Source of the DNA: Spiractinospora alimapuensis
GTDB lineage: Bacteria; Actinomycetota; Actinomycetes; Streptosporangiales; Streptosporangiaceae
Assembly: GCF_018437505.1 (NCBI RefSeq)
Contig: NZ_CP072467.1
Location: forward strand, 4,736,010 to 4,800,009
DNA length: 64,000 bases
Reading direction: 5' to 3'
Positions 1-9,372 of this stretch are shown piece after piece (position 1 is the stretch's first letter; every line of letters begins with the position of its first letter). A model generated the notes under the pieces. That model had not been told where the DNA came from. It made no database searches and worked only from the letters and a program-made list of their open reading frames with translations. A program made the position numbers and the translations under genes.

Positions 1-777
1 TTCGTCGAGGAGACCGACGAGGTCCCCGAGGGCGCGGTCGTGGTCTTCTCCGCCCACGGCGTTTCGCCGGCGGTCCACGAGCAGGCGGAGCGCCGCAACC
101 TGCAGACCATCGACGCCACCTGCCCCCTGGTCACCAAGGTGCACAAGGAAGCACAGCGCTTCGCCGCCCAGGACCGCGACATCGTGCTCATCGGTCACGC
201 CGGGCACGAGGAGGTGGAGGGCACCAGCGGCGAGGCCCCCGACCACATCCAGCTCGTGGAACGCCCGGAGGACGTCGCAAACCTCGAGGTGCGCGACCCG
301 GACAACGTCTCCTGGCTGTCGCAGACCACGCTCTCGGTCGACGAGACCATGCAGACGGTGGACGCGCTGCGCCAGAAGTACCCCAACCTGCTCGACCCGC
401 CGAGCGACGACATCTGCTACGCCACGTCCAACCGCCAGGAGGCGGTGAAGGCGATCGCCCCGCAGTGTGACCTGGTGCTGGTGGTGGGTTCGGACAACTC
501 GTCCAACTCGCAGCGACTGGTCGAGGTCGCGCTGGACGCGGGGGCGACGGCGTCGTACCTGATCGACGACGCGTCGCTCATGGACGAGGCGTGGCTGCGG
601 GGAGTGGCCACGGTGGGGGTCACCAGTGGCGCCTCGGTGCCGGAGATCCTGGTCGACCGGCTGCTGGAGCGCCTGGCCGAACACGGCTACGCCGACGTGG
701 AGGAAGTGGAGACGACCCGCGAGTCGTTGACGTTCTCCTTGCCCAAGGAGCTACGTAAGGACGCCCGCGCGAGCTAG
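1..777 (+). CDS. ispH: 4-hydroxy-3-methylbut-2-enyl diphosphate reductase, 3' part
   Basis: The frame is open from base 1 to the TAG at 775-777, so the start lies outside the window. IspH is the last enzyme of the MEP isoprenoid pathway and makes IPP and DMAPP with a [4Fe-4S] cluster. Two of its three cluster cysteines are visible, in [11 protein letters not shown] and [11 protein letters not shown]. The substrate-binding SSNSQRL and the conserved SGAS near the end are also present. The C-terminus is complete. It converges on the DUF6542 gene, as often in actinobacteria. Identification is firm; the missing N-terminal part would hold the first cysteine. Confidence 0.96.
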   Translation, partial: FVEETDEVPEGAVVVFSAHGVSPAVHEQAERRNLQTIDATCPLVTKVHKEAQRFAAQDRDIVLIGHAGHEEVEGTSGEAPDHIQLVERPEDVANLEVRDPDNVSWLSQTTLSVDETMQTVDALRQKYPNLLDPPSDDICYATSNRQEAVKAIAPQCDLVLVVGSDNSSNSQRLVEVALDAGATASYLIDDASLMDEAWLRGVATVGVTSGASVPEILVDRLLERLAEHGYADVEEVETTRESLTFSLPKELRKDARAS

Positions 778-805
778 CTCCGACGTCGGCCGCTGGGCCG
801 TGCCC

Positions 806-1345
806 TCAGGAGCGGTCCTTGCGCAGGTCCGCCCGGAAGCGACCGATCTGCCGCGGAAGACCGCGGAAGACCGCGATCACCAGCACGGCCGACGTGCCGA
901 AGAACAGCCACGGAGCCGCCCCCGCGAGCAGCATCATCAGCGACAGCAGGGCGCTGCGCGCGCCCTCGTCGCCGCCCGCCGACGTCAGGGCGAGGGCGAC
1001 CAGAGCGCCACCGAGATAGGCGACCGGAGGGCAGACACACATCGGGAGCAGGTCCTTGACCCGAGTGAAGAAGGCGGCGAACACGCTCGCCACGAAGAAC
1101 CCCAGGCCACTGACGATCGGGGCCCCGCTCCACACCGAGATCAGGGTCGACACCAGGCTGACCGCGACGATCCCGGTGATGGCGCCCCGCGCGGTCAGAC
1201 GCAGGGGCTGGTAGGTGGGCGTCGACGGCTTGGCCGCGCGCCGGACATGTGGCGGCTGCTCGCTCCCGCGCCGGATACGCGGGGGAGCGGCGCGTTGCTG
1301 TTCGCCCCGCACGGGCGCCGCCCTCCGCTCAGTTACGTAGCTCAC
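806..1345 (-). CDS. DUF6542 membrane protein
   Basis: The protein has a basic, proline/arginine-rich N-terminus followed by three or four hydrophobic segments (GAITGIVAVSLVSTLISV, GLGFFVASVFAAFF, LGGALVALAL and ALLSLMMLLAGAAPWLFF). This matches the actinobacterial DUF6542 family, which is commonly found near ispH and ychF; its function is unknown. I place the start at the GTG at 1345 (179 aa). An upstream ATG at 1405 would overlap the end of rmuC by 47 nt. The GTG sits just below a TATAAC-like -10 with no Shine-Dalgarno, so a leaderless transcript is possible. The exact start is uncertain. Confidence 0.75.
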   Translation of the reverse strand: MSYVTERRAAPVRGEQQRAAPPRIRRGSEQPPHVRRAAKPSTPTYQPLRLTARGAITGIVAVSLVSTLISVWSGAPIVSGLGFFVASVFAAFFTRVKDLLPMCVCPPVAYLGGALVALALTSAGGDEGARSALLSLMMLLAGAAPWLFFGTSAVLVIAVFRGLPRQIGRFRADLRKDRS

Positions 1346-1358
1346 AGAAGTTATACTG

Positions 1359-2768
1359 TCACTCTCTGTACCTAATTTCAGTGTCCTGATCGCGCGTCGC
1401 GTCATTGAACCCGTGATCGGTGTTATCCCCCGTGAATGCCGCCCCGAAAAGCTCTGTCCGCATTTGGCGGCTTATGTCCGAAGAATGGCCAACGGAAACA
1501 GGCTCGGGTTCGGGATCCGGTTCGGTGACTTCCAACGACTCCGACTCGGTAAGCTCCGGCGCGGCCAGGGGGCGGGCGTGACTCTCCACGGGCGACGGCG
1601 TCGCGAGATCGGACTCGGTGAGTCCGAGGTCCTTGAACCGGCGCGCCGACACCAGGACCCGGCTCTCCAACGACCCCACCGTCTGGTTGTAGGCGTCGAC
1701 AGCCCTGGTCAGCGCCTTGCCGAGTCCATCCACTCGGCTCCCCAGCGTGGTGAGCCGCTCGTGGATCTGCTTGCCGAGCTCGAAGACCTCCCGGGCGTTC
1801 TCGCTGAGTGCCCGCTGCTGCCACGCGTACTGCGCCGTGCGCAGCAGCGAGATCAACGTGGTCGGCGTCGCGATGTGGACCCGGCGCCCCATCGCGTACT
1901 CCAACAGGCCGGCGTCGTGCTCCAACGCCGGAGCGAGGAACGCCTCCCCCGGGATGAACAGCACCACGAACTCCGGCGTCGCGCTGAACGACGCCCAGTA
2001 GGACTTGCTCGCCAGTGAGTCCACGTGCTTGCGCAGGTGCCGCGCGTGGTCGGAGAGCCGGGCCGTGCGCAGGTCCGGATCGTCGGACTCCGCCGCCTCC
2101 AGGTACGCCGCCAGCGAGACCTTGGAGTCGACCACGATGCTCTTGCCCCCCGCGAGGCGGATCACCATGTCGGGACGCTGCGTTCCCTGGTTCGAGTCGA
2201 CGCTGACCTGTTCCTCGAAGTCACAGTAGGCGGCCATCCCCGCGAGCTCGGCCACGCGCCGCAACTGGAGCTCCCCCCAGCGTCCCCGCGCCTCGGGCCG
2301 CCGCAGCGCCGTCACCAGCGCCTGGGTCTGGCCGCGCAGTGCCTCGGAGCCCTCGCGCAGCAGGTCGACGTGCTTGGTCAGCTCGGCGTGCGCCGCTCTG
2401 CGCCCCGCGTCGGCCTCGCGGAGCTGCGTCTCCATCCGCGTCAACGTGTCGCGCAGCGGCGTCACGAGATGTTCGATCGCCTGCCGGCGCTGTTCCAGCT
2501 CGCCCGTCGCGTCGGCGTTCACCGCCTTCAGCCGCCCCTCTGCGAGCTCCAGGAACCGGTGGTTGGTCGCGTCCAACGCCTGTGCCGACAGCTCCCGGAA
2601 CCGTTCCGCGAGCTGGGTGTCCAAGAGGTTCGCCCGCTCCTCAGCCGCGATGGCCCGCGCCTCGGCGTCCCCGTCCGGACTCCGCTGGCCCCGCGCCAGC
2701 AGCCATCCGATCAGCGCCCCCAGCAGCAGACCGATCAGCAACGTCACCACAAGGCTCAGACCATCCAT
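1359..2768 (-). CDS. rmuC: RmuC-family DNA recombination protein
   Basis: 469 aa. An N-terminal membrane anchor (LVVTLLIGLLLGALIGWLLA) is followed by a coiled-coil stretch to about residue 150. The conserved RmuC nuclease-like domain follows, with RGRWGELQLRR, PDMVIRLAGG, VVDSKVSLAAYLEA and VLFIPGEAFL. RmuC proteins limit DNA inversions and are predicted PD-(D/E)xK-type nucleases; activity here is family knowledge, not shown. The acidic tail (residues 390-440) is variable. The gene precedes DUF6542 on the same strand with a 13-nt gap if that gene starts at 1345. Confidence 0.93.
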   Translation of the reverse strand: MDGLSLVVTLLIGLLLGALIGWLLARGQRSPDGDAEARAIAAEERANLLDTQLAERFRELSAQALDATNHRFLELAEGRLKAVNADATGELEQRRQAIEHLVTPLRDTLTRMETQLREADAGRRAAHAELTKHVDLLREGSEALRGQTQALVTALRRPEARGRWGELQLRRVAELAGMAAYCDFEEQVSVDSNQGTQRPDMVIRLAGGKSIVVDSKVSLAAYLEAAESDDPDLRTARLSDHARHLRKHVDSLASKSYWASFSATPEFVVLFIPGEAFLAPALEHDAGLLEYAMGRRVHIATPTTLISLLRTAQYAWQQRALSENAREVFELGKQIHERLTTLGSRVDGLGKALTRAVDAYNQTVGSLESRVLVSARRFKDLGLTESDLATPSPVESHARPLAAPELTESESLEVTEPDPEPEPVSVGHSSDISRQMRTELFGAAFTGDNTDHGFNDATRDQDTEIRYRE

Positions 2769-2973
2769 CCCACCATGCTCTCAGGCAACGCCGACGCGCC
2801 CCGGGAACCCACGCTGAACCGTGCGCGGGGTGTGTGGGATCACGGTCAAGGGGCGGTCACCGGCGATGGATCGACTGGAAGCCCGCTTCGGTGCCCCGCC
2901 CGATGCGGTCACACACCGTAGGGCCTAGGATCCTTCGCGCATCGAAACGATCAACGACTCGAAGGCTGAACAG

Positions 2974-4257
2974 ATGAGCGCAGCTCGCCCCCGATCCCGC
3001 CTCGGTCTGCTCACCGTGGCGACGTCCGTCGCTCTGTTTGCCACAGCGTGTGGTTCCGACGGCGAAGTGGACGCTGACCAGGAGCCGCCCGACGAGACCG
3101 AAGTCGCCGACGAGAAAGACCCCGAGCCCACGTTGGGGGACCCCGGCATCCTGGCCGTGGACTGTGCGGACAACGCGCTCGTGGCCACCCTGTTCTCCGA
3201 CGAGGACGGGAACGAGCTCGTGAGTCGTTCCTTCGAAGGGCAAGGTCTGACCGGGGAGGAAGTCCCCGACTTCGCTGGAGGGCGCCCGATGGAGAACCCA
3301 TCGGTGAGCCTCCCCGTATGCCCGGTGGAAGCGGAACTGCAGGGCATGAACAACACCCAGCAGGTCCTACTTCCCGATGCTGAGCTGCTCCTCGTGACCG
3401 CGACCGAGGACGTCGGCGGCACGGAGGTGGAGACCGTCGGAGTCCTCGACGCCGAGGGCAACCTCTCCGCACTCACCGAGGACCAGGAGGTGAGCGACTT
3501 CGAGACTCCCGCGGAGTTCACCACTCCGCGCTACGACCCCGCCGATGACAGGATCCTCTACCTGGAGCCCGACCCCGAGGACCACCAGGCCGGCATCTTC
3601 CACGAGTTCGCGCTCGATACCGGCGAGGCGACGGAAGCGTTCGCGTGCGAGGACTGCAGGAGCCTGTGGGTGGATCAGGCCAGCGGGCTCCTCTCGGTGC
3701 GAGAAAGCCCGCTCGAGGAACTGGCCAACGTCATCCTGTCCCCGGACGGGTCCGTGGCGGCGGGAGTCCGTGACAACGCCTACTGGAGTGTCGACGCACC
3801 CTCGGTCATCAGCGTCGTCAATGACGCGACCGAAGACGGACCAGTGGATGACGCGCTGGCCCTCGACACTGATGCCGCGCTCCTCGTCGGAAACCCGGAA
3901 GCCGACGGGGAGCCCGCGCTTTTCGTGTCCGAGACCGAGATGGTCCTGTCGGACAACGAACTCTCCGTCATCGAGGTGGGGGAATCGGATCTCGCGGCGA
4001 TCGAGGAGGACGAGCTCTCCATCGCCGGGACCCCGATCCCCATCGCCTACACGCTGGTGCCGGACGGGCCGCGGACCAACGGCTCCCCGGTGCTCGCTCC
4101 GGACGGTGACGAGGTGGCGTTCCTGTCCCAGACAGACGCGGGAGACGCGAGCTGGTACCGAGTCCCCACCGACGGTTCGGAAGATCCAACCGAGATCGGC
4201 CCCGTCGACTCCGCCGAGGACGAAACCGCCGACTACGTTCCCCTCAGTTGGAACTGA
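2974..4257 (+). CDS. Lipoprotein with beta-propeller-like body
   Basis: 427 aa. A signal peptide ends in the lipobox FATAC (Cys26), so this is a secreted membrane-tethered lipoprotein. The mature protein is very acidic. It contains spaced motifs such as YDPADDRILYLEPD, LSPDGSVAAGV and LAPDGDEVAFLSQ, which resemble TolB/WD40-like blades. Two cysteine pairs (VDCADN/LPVCPV and ACEDCRS) may form disulfides. Function is unknown. It converges on another lipoprotein gene with a strong shared terminator between them. Confidence 0.8.
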   Translation: MSAARPRSRLGLLTVATSVALFATACGSDGEVDADQEPPDETEVADEKDPEPTLGDPGILAVDCADNALVATLFSDEDGNELVSRSFEGQGLTGEEVPDFAGGRPMENPSVSLPVCPVEAELQGMNNTQQVLLPDAELLLVTATEDVGGTEVETVGVLDAEGNLSALTEDQEVSDFETPAEFTTPRYDPADDRILYLEPDPEDHQAGIFHEFALDTGEATEAFACEDCRSLWVDQASGLLSVRESPLEELANVILSPDGSVAAGVRDNAYWSVDAPSVISVVNDATEDGPVDDALALDTDAALLVGNPEADGEPALFVSETEMVLSDNELSVIEVGESDLAAIEEDELSIAGTPIPIAYTLVPDGPRTNGSPVLAPDGDEVAFLSQTDAGDASWYRVPTDGSEDPTEIGPVDSAEDETADYVPLSWN

Positions 4258-4265
4258 CCCACCGC

Positions 4266-4297
4266 CTCCGGCCGCGGTGACCCCACCGCGGCCGGAG
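4266..4297. terminator. Bidirectional hairpin terminator
   Basis: A perfect 14-bp stem (4266-4279 with 4284-4297, starting CTCCGGCC) closes a 4-nt loop. It lies exactly between the convergent stops at 4257 and 4303. No U-tract is present, as is usual for high-GC actinobacterial terminators. Confidence 0.8.
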
Positions 4298-4302
4298 CGC
4301 GT

Positions 4303-5058
4303 TCAGGAGCCTGCCACGACCTGTGCCACCTCGAGCAGTCCGGCCAGCTCCTGGTGCTCGAACTCGTCCACCACCGTGGTCCGGGGGAAGTGCCAGAGAC
4401 GTTGGGTGTAGTAGGACGAGTTGGACGCCCCCTGCTCAGCGCAGGGCACCAGGAACTCCGCGTAGACGACCGAGGTGCCGTCGATCGTGACTTCGTCCAT
4501 GAGTTCGGGCTCGGTCGGATTGTCGTTGGTCTCCGACAGCGGAACGATGGAGTCCTCACAGAACGGCGGCTGCTGGCCCCAGGCCAGAGGGAGATCCGGG
4601 GTGAGATCTGTCTGTGCATGGGCAGCCCGCCTCACCTCCGTGCTGAGCAACAGGACATGTTCGCACTTCAGTGGAGAGCGGGACGCGGCCATCTCCCAGT
4701 TGCACCGGGTCGCGGGATCTGTCGCGATTACCGCGATTTCCCCGTGGACAGCTTCATGCTCAGGGAAATTCACCTGGCGCTGCATCTCATACTCATCCAC
4801 GTGCACCTCCCACTCCGCGGGCAGCCAGAGGGTGAGTTCCTGGAACTCCACCCGCTGTGCGTCCGGGTGGTCGGAGAGGTCGACGGCCGCGCCGTCGGCG
4901 TCCTCGTCATCGTTCCCGGTGGCCTCCGGGGAGTCCTGGGCGTCGGGTCGGCCGGATTCGGTGTTCGGTGGTGAACCGTCTGGCGCCGTGCCCTCGGCGC
5001 ACCCGAGAACGGTGAGGAGCGCCGCCACGGTGATCATCAAAGGGGGATGAAACTTCAT
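4303..5058 (-). CDS. Lipoprotein carrying the four-cysteine EEWDV-type module
   Basis: 251 aa. The signal peptide ends in LTVLGC (lipobox, Cys20). After an acidic linker, a module from about residue 65 to the end begins AQRVEFQELTLWLPAEWEV. It carries cysteines in ATRCNW, LKCEHV, PPFCED and LVPCAE. The same layout is found in the extracytoplasmic part of the kinase at 45637-47523 and in the membrane protein at 35081-35824. Function is unknown. An outer-surface sensory or ligand-binding role is inferred only from the kinase link. Confidence 0.82.
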   Translation of the reverse strand: MKFHPPLMITVAALLTVLGCAEGTAPDGSPPNTESGRPDAQDSPEATGNDDEDADGAAVDLSDHPDAQRVEFQELTLWLPAEWEVHVDEYEMQRQVNFPEHEAVHGEIAVIATDPATRCNWEMAASRSPLKCEHVLLLSTEVRRAAHAQTDLTPDLPLAWGQQPPFCEDSIVPLSETNDNPTEPELMDEVTIDGTSVVYAEFLVPCAEQGASNSSYYTQRLWHFPRTTVVDEFEHQELAGLLEVAQVVAGS

Positions 5059-5173
5059 GGTGCGGTAGCCAATTCCACGGAATTCTCGGTGTCAAGCGCG
5101 CCGAAAAACATCGCTCTTCGTCGACTGTCACAATAAGGCACAATAATGCCGAACAATTCTCCCGCGTCCTGGT

Positions 5174-5179
5174 TATAAT
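5174..5179 (+). promoter_or_regulatory. TATAAT -10 element, leaderless start
   Basis: A perfect TATAAT lies 6 nt before the ATG at 5186 and there is no Shine-Dalgarno. The expected transcription start would coincide with the ATG, so the 73-aa gene is probably translated from a leaderless mRNA. No good -35 was found. Confidence 0.65.
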
Positions 5180-5185
5180 CCGGCC

Positions 5186-5407
5186 ATGCCAGCACCCGCG
5201 GGATTCAGCTACACGGAGCGCTCCGACGGCAGCGTCGTGATCACACACCGCGGCCGTGCCGCGACCACGCTGCGGGGTGCCCGGGCGGCGGAGTTCCTCT
5301 CGGAGGTCGACAGTAACCCCCAACTGGTGATGGCTCGCTGGACCGGCAACTACAAGCGGGGCAACGAACGCCAGGCCCGAAGCCACCCCCGAAACCGGGG
5401 CCGGTAG
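5186..5407 (+). CDS. Conserved small actinobacterial protein
   Basis: 73 aa. The pattern AGFSYTERSDGSVVITHRGR, then AATTLRGARAAEFL, MARWTGNYKRGNER and a basic tail is one I recognise as a conserved hypothetical of many actinobacteria. No enzymatic motif or membrane segment is visible. The basic C-terminal GNYKRGNER suggests nucleic-acid contact, but that is only a guess. It is transcribed from its own leaderless-type promoter and lies 46 nt before an SDR gene on the same strand. Confidence 0.8.
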   Translation: MPAPAGFSYTERSDGSVVITHRGRAATTLRGARAAEFLSEVDSNPQLVMARWTGNYKRGNERQARSHPRNRGR

Positions 5408-5453
5408 GGGAAAACCCATTGCTCGTCGGGTGAGGGTGTGTGATCGTGCGGCG

Positions 5454-6284
5454 ATGACCGATCAACACCACGACGTCCGTCGCGATCCTCTTCCGCTTCG
5501 TGGCCGAGTCGCCCTGATCACCGGGGTCAGCCGGCGCGGGGGGATCGGGTTCGCGATCGCCCGCCGGATGGCGGCCTACGGGGCGAGCCTCTTCCTGCAC
5601 CACTACGCGCCGCACGACCACGACCAGGCCTACGGCGCCGACAACGTCCCTGAGGTGCTCGACGCCCTCCGCGCCGAACTCGTTGACGGGGCGCGCCTGG
5701 CCGACGTCCACGCCGACCTGGCCGACCCGGACGCTCCCCGTGCCGTGCTCGGGGAGGCCGTGCGCGGGTTCGGACACGTGGACGTTCTCGTCTGCAACCA
5801 CGCCCGCAGCGGCGACGACGGCCAGCTCGGAGAGCTCACGGCGGCGCAGCTCGACGGACACTGGGCCGCCGACGCCCGGTCCTGCATCCTGCTCACCCAG
5901 GAGTTCGCGAACCAGCACGACGGACGACCCGGCGGGGCGGTCACCTTCATGACCTCGGGCCAGGGGCTCGGACCGCTTCCCGGCGAGGTGGCCTACGGCG
6001 CGGCCAAGGCGGCGCTGGCCGGAATCACCGTCACCCTCGCCGACCAGCTCGCCGACGCGCGGATCCGCCTCAACACCGTCAACCCCGGCCCGGTGGACAC
6101 CGGGTACTTCACCGAGGAGATGCGGCGAGTCTCCCAGCCCATGTTTCCCTTCGGCCGGATCGGCGAGCCTGACGACCCAGCCCGCCTCATCGCCTGGCTC
6201 GCCACGGACGAGGCCGACTGGGTCACCGGCCAGGTGATCAACACCGAGGGCGGATTCGCGCGGTGGCGCCCCCGCGGCACCTGA
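5454..6284 (+). CDS. SDR-family oxidoreductase
   Basis: About 276 aa. The Rossmann motif TGVSRRGGIGFAIA sits near the N-terminus. The catalytic region has Ser in FMTSGQGLG and the YxxxK of AYGAAKAAL, then the PGPVDTGYF loop and a C-terminal NTEGGFARW. It is a NAD(P)-dependent short-chain dehydrogenase of the FabG-like group; the substrate is unknown. The start chosen is the ATG at 5454 (MTDQHH). An upstream start at 5430 is possible, and neither has a strong ribosome site. It converges on the efflux gene. Confidence 0.87.
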   Translation: MTDQHHDVRRDPLPLRGRVALITGVSRRGGIGFAIARRMAAYGASLFLHHYAPHDHDQAYGADNVPEVLDALRAELVDGARLADVHADLADPDAPRAVLGEAVRGFGHVDVLVCNHARSGDDGQLGELTAAQLDGHWAADARSCILLTQEFANQHDGRPGGAVTFMTSGQGLGPLPGEVAYGAAKAALAGITVTLADQLADARIRLNTVNPGPVDTGYFTEEMRRVSQPMFPFGRIGEPDDPARLIAWLATDEADWVTGQVINTEGGFARWRPRGT

Positions 6285-6309
6285 CCACACCCACGCTCCC
6301 GGCGCCCGC

Positions 6310-7857
6310 TCAGTGCCCCTCGGATCCGCCCGGGGGGACACGTCGCAACGCCACCAAGACCATCACGGCTGTCACCGCAAGCGTCACGGCGCTCACGGTC
6401 ACAGCCCACTGGATTCCGTCGGTGAACGCGTGGAACGCGACACCGCGCAACGCCTCTGCGGCGTGGGCGGGCAACTCCTCGGCGATCGCGACGGTCCCCG
6501 GCAGTGTCTCCTTGACGACCTCCGTCACCTCGTCAGGGGCGTCATCGGGAGTGTTGTCCTCGACCGAGGACCGGTACACAGCCATCCCGACGCTGCCCAG
6601 GACCGCGACCCCCAGCGCCCCGCCCAGCTCGCCCGCCGCCTCCGACAGCGACGACGCGGCGCCCGCGCGCTCCGGCGGCGCCGCTGCGACCACCAGATCC
6701 GTGCACAGCGCCGCGATACCGCCGACGAACAGCCCGACCCCGGCCATACCGACCAGCATCGTGGCGGCGGAGAAGTCGGGGGTGACGCTTCGAAGAACCA
6801 GCATGCTCGACGCGCCCACGACCAGGGCACAGGCCACGACATACGCCGGGCGCACGACCGCGACGAGAGTCGAGCACAGGACCGCCCCCACGGTCGCCCC
6901 GATCGCCACCGGAAGCGTCCACAGGCCAGCGACGAAAGGCCGCATCTCCACCACGAGCTGCAGGTACTGAGCCACGAAGAACATGAAGCCCAACAACGAG
7001 AACATGCCCAACACAAGGGTCAGCAGTGAGACACTCAAAGCCGGCACCGCGAACAGTCGAACGTCGATGAGGGGGTCGGGCAGGCGCCGCTGTCGCAGTA
7101 CGAACCACACCCCGAGGACCAGCCCCCCGACCAGGGCGACGAGCGGCACCGTCTCCACCCCGTCGTCGACGAGCCGCTTGAGGCCGTAGACCGCGGCCAG
7201 GACCGCCGTGAGGGACAGCGCGGCGCTGAACAGGTCGAACCGGCCGGGACTGTCCTTCCGGGACTCCGGGAGGAACAGAGGGCCCGCGACCAACAACAGC
7301 ACCATCACCGGCACGTTGATGAGGAACACCGACCCCCACCAGAAGAACTCCAGCAGCGCGCCCCCGACCAGCGGACCCAGCGCCGTCCCCGCGGTGAACC
7401 CCGCGGTCCACAGCGCGATCGCCAGCCGACGCTGCGCGGCGACGCGGAACATGTCCCGGATCAGCGCCAATGTACTCGGCATGAGCGTCGCGCCACCGAT
7501 ACCGAGCACAGCCCGCGCGGCGATGAGCATCTCCGCCGACTGCGCGAACGCCGCCATCACCGAGGCCCCACCGAACGCGACCGCGCCCAACAGCAACAAT
7601 CGCCTGCGCCCGATCCGATCCCCGAGTGTCCCCATCGTGATCAGCAGACCGGCGAGCAGGAACGTGTAGATATCCATGATCCACAGCAGTTGCGTACCGC
7701 TGGGCACCAGATCCGCGCTGAGCCACGGCAGAGCGAAGTTGAGGACCGTCACGTCCATCGAGATCAGCAGAACCGGCAGCATCAACACCGCCAGCCCCAC
7801 CCACTCCCGCCACCCCGCCGGCGACGGAGCTTCCTGTGTGGTGGATTCCGTGTGCAT
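6310..7857 (-). CDS. DHA2-family MFS drug efflux transporter
   Basis: 515 aa with 14 hydrophobic segments, as in QacA/SmvA/EmrB-type drug:H+ antiporters. MDVTVLNFALPWLSADL lies in TM1, the motif A loop reads GTLGDRIGRRRLL, and motif C-like GFTAGTALGPLVGG lies in TM5. It should export cationic or lipophilic compounds. No dedicated repressor is adjacent; an AfsR-like regulator lies 1.5 kb away beyond the DGQHR gene. The nearest homologues are actinobacterial multidrug pumps. Confidence 0.93.
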   Translation of the reverse strand: MHTESTTQEAPSPAGWREWVGLAVLMLPVLLISMDVTVLNFALPWLSADLVPSGTQLLWIMDIYTFLLAGLLITMGTLGDRIGRRRLLLLGAVAFGGASVMAAFAQSAEMLIAARAVLGIGGATLMPSTLALIRDMFRVAAQRRLAIALWTAGFTAGTALGPLVGGALLEFFWWGSVFLINVPVMVLLLVAGPLFLPESRKDSPGRFDLFSAALSLTAVLAAVYGLKRLVDDGVETVPLVALVGGLVLGVWFVLRQRRLPDPLIDVRLFAVPALSVSLLTLVLGMFSLLGFMFFVAQYLQLVVEMRPFVAGLWTLPVAIGATVGAVLCSTLVAVVRPAYVVACALVVGASSMLVLRSVTPDFSAATMLVGMAGVGLFVGGIAALCTDLVVAAAPPERAGAASSLSEAAGELGGALGVAVLGSVGMAVYRSSVEDNTPDDAPDEVTEVVKETLPGTVAIAEELPAHAAEALRGVAFHAFTDGIQWAVTVSAVTLAVTAVMVLVALRRVPPGGSEGH

Positions 7858-7966
7858 ACGGCTCAGTCAAGGAACCCGCACGCACCGGCCGCGCACCGCG
7901 GGCCACGCGCACGCACCGCCAGAGCACCATGGTGCGCGCGTGCGCTCGTCGGAGGGTGCCGTCTGG

Positions 7967-9235
7967 TTACAGGCCAGGAGGTGGTGTTCGGTACCAGCTA
8001 GTGATGACCTTCACCAGGTGCACCAGGTTCTGCGTGCGCATGATGGGAGCTGAGGCGTTCACTTCGAAGTCGGAGTTCGTCTGTCCCCGGCGCCAAAAGC
8101 TGGCGTCAGAGACAGGGGCGTTCATGTGGGGGTTGAGTCGGGCGAAGAATGAGATGATCTCTTCGTCGTCCGCGTTGTGGTTCTCCCGTAGCTCGTGGTA
8201 AACCCCGGCAAGGACGCGGAGCATTCCCACCGATCCAAGGAGGGACTGTGACCGAAGCTCGATCGGCTTCAGCGTTCCCTCGGCGACAGCGGACAAGTCG
8301 GTGAAACCTTCGGCGAGGCAATCGAAGAACCCGTGGACCAGTTCGACCAGAACCTCGTCCGCCAGCTCACGCTCGCGTTGCTTCCCCATCCTGCCGGCGA
8401 CACCCACCGCGACACCACGGGTGAGGTCCGCGACGTGTTTCGCTCCCATGAGGTTCGGGTTCTTGGCCGTCATCCGATCCTGCTCCAGGTCAACCTTCCC
8501 CTTGAGCAGGGCATGACTGACCACCCGATCGAGAATGCGATTGGCCACCTTGCTGCTGTCGAAGCGGGCGCGCAACGCGCTCGAAATCCCCTTCGCGTTA
8601 TCCGCCACGTCGACGAACATTTGGCGGGCTTGGACATTGTCCGGCTCGAGGTAGATGTCCACGCCCACCGATTCGTTCTCCAACCGCTGAAGCTGCGTCG
8701 CGAGTTTCCCACGGGTGGCCCGTAGGGTCTCGACCCGCTCTGGCTTGACCGCCCGTGCGATTTCCCGTTCGATTTTCTTTATCTCTTCGCCGATAGACTT
8801 GATCGTCATGTGGACACCAAGAATGCGGTGCTGTCCGTCGACGTTGTACAGGGGTGAGAGTCCCCCCACGGCCCACGGGATGGTGAGGTAGCCGATCCGC
8901 CCTTCCGTTCCCGCGATCTCCTCGAATTCGCATCCGCCGTTGTCCCGGGCGAGGAGCGTTGGGGCGACCCAGTTCTCCTCTTGTCTGATGTAGTCGCCGA
9001 ACGCTTTGGCATGGCGGCCGTCAACCTTGCGATTGTCTGGGTCGGGCTTATCGGGATCCGGTAGCGGAAGGATTACATCGATACTGGTGAGTGGGATCCG
9101 GATGGTGTACACGGTACGGCCGCCCTGAGTGGAACGTTGAGCGATGAAGGTGCTCTCGCGGCGGGGGCCGGTGATCTTGTCGCTCTGGATCTCGATCAAC
9201 ACTGTTCCTTGGCTGGGGGATATTGGGCAGACCAT
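7967..9235 (-). CDS. Orphan DGQHR-domain (DndB-like) protein
   Basis: About 422 aa. It contains the diagnostic YNVDGQHRILG motif, followed by a helical coiled region (IKSIGEEIKKIEREIARAV). Further downstream are DVADNAKGISSALRARFDS and later helices. This is the DGQHR superfamily that includes DndB, a regulator of DNA phosphorothioation, and phage- or ICE-borne homologues. No dnd, ssp or pgl genes are near. Base composition looks lower in GC than the flanking efflux and AfsR genes, suggesting acquisition. The start is uncertain: ATG 9235 is favoured, and an in-frame start at 9310 would add 25 residues. Confidence 0.8.
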   Translation of the reverse strand: MVCPISPSQGTVLIEIQSDKITGPRRESTFIAQRSTQGGRTVYTIRIPLTSIDVILPLPDPDKPDPDNRKVDGRHAKAFGDYIRQEENWVAPTLLARDNGGCEFEEIAGTEGRIGYLTIPWAVGGLSPLYNVDGQHRILGVHMTIKSIGEEIKKIEREIARAVKPERVETLRATRGKLATQLQRLENESVGVDIYLEPDNVQARQMFVDVADNAKGISSALRARFDSSKVANRILDRVVSHALLKGKVDLEQDRMTAKNPNLMGAKHVADLTRGVAVGVAGRMGKQRERELADEVLVELVHGFFDCLAEGFTDLSAVAEGTLKPIELRSQSLLGSVGMLRVLAGVYHELRENHNADDEEIISFFARLNPHMNAPVSDASFWRRGQTNSDFEVNASAPIMRTQNLVHLVKVITSWYRTPPPGL

Positions 9236-9372
9236 ACCATTTGGCTGCTTGTCTCCAAGGAATGGTTCTAGAATTGACGAAGTACGCCAATGTCGACCGG
9301 ACGACCACAAATGTGTGATGTGTGCCAGGGGGAACCCGACGGACCCTGTGGCGCGGTGAAACCTTCGATCCC

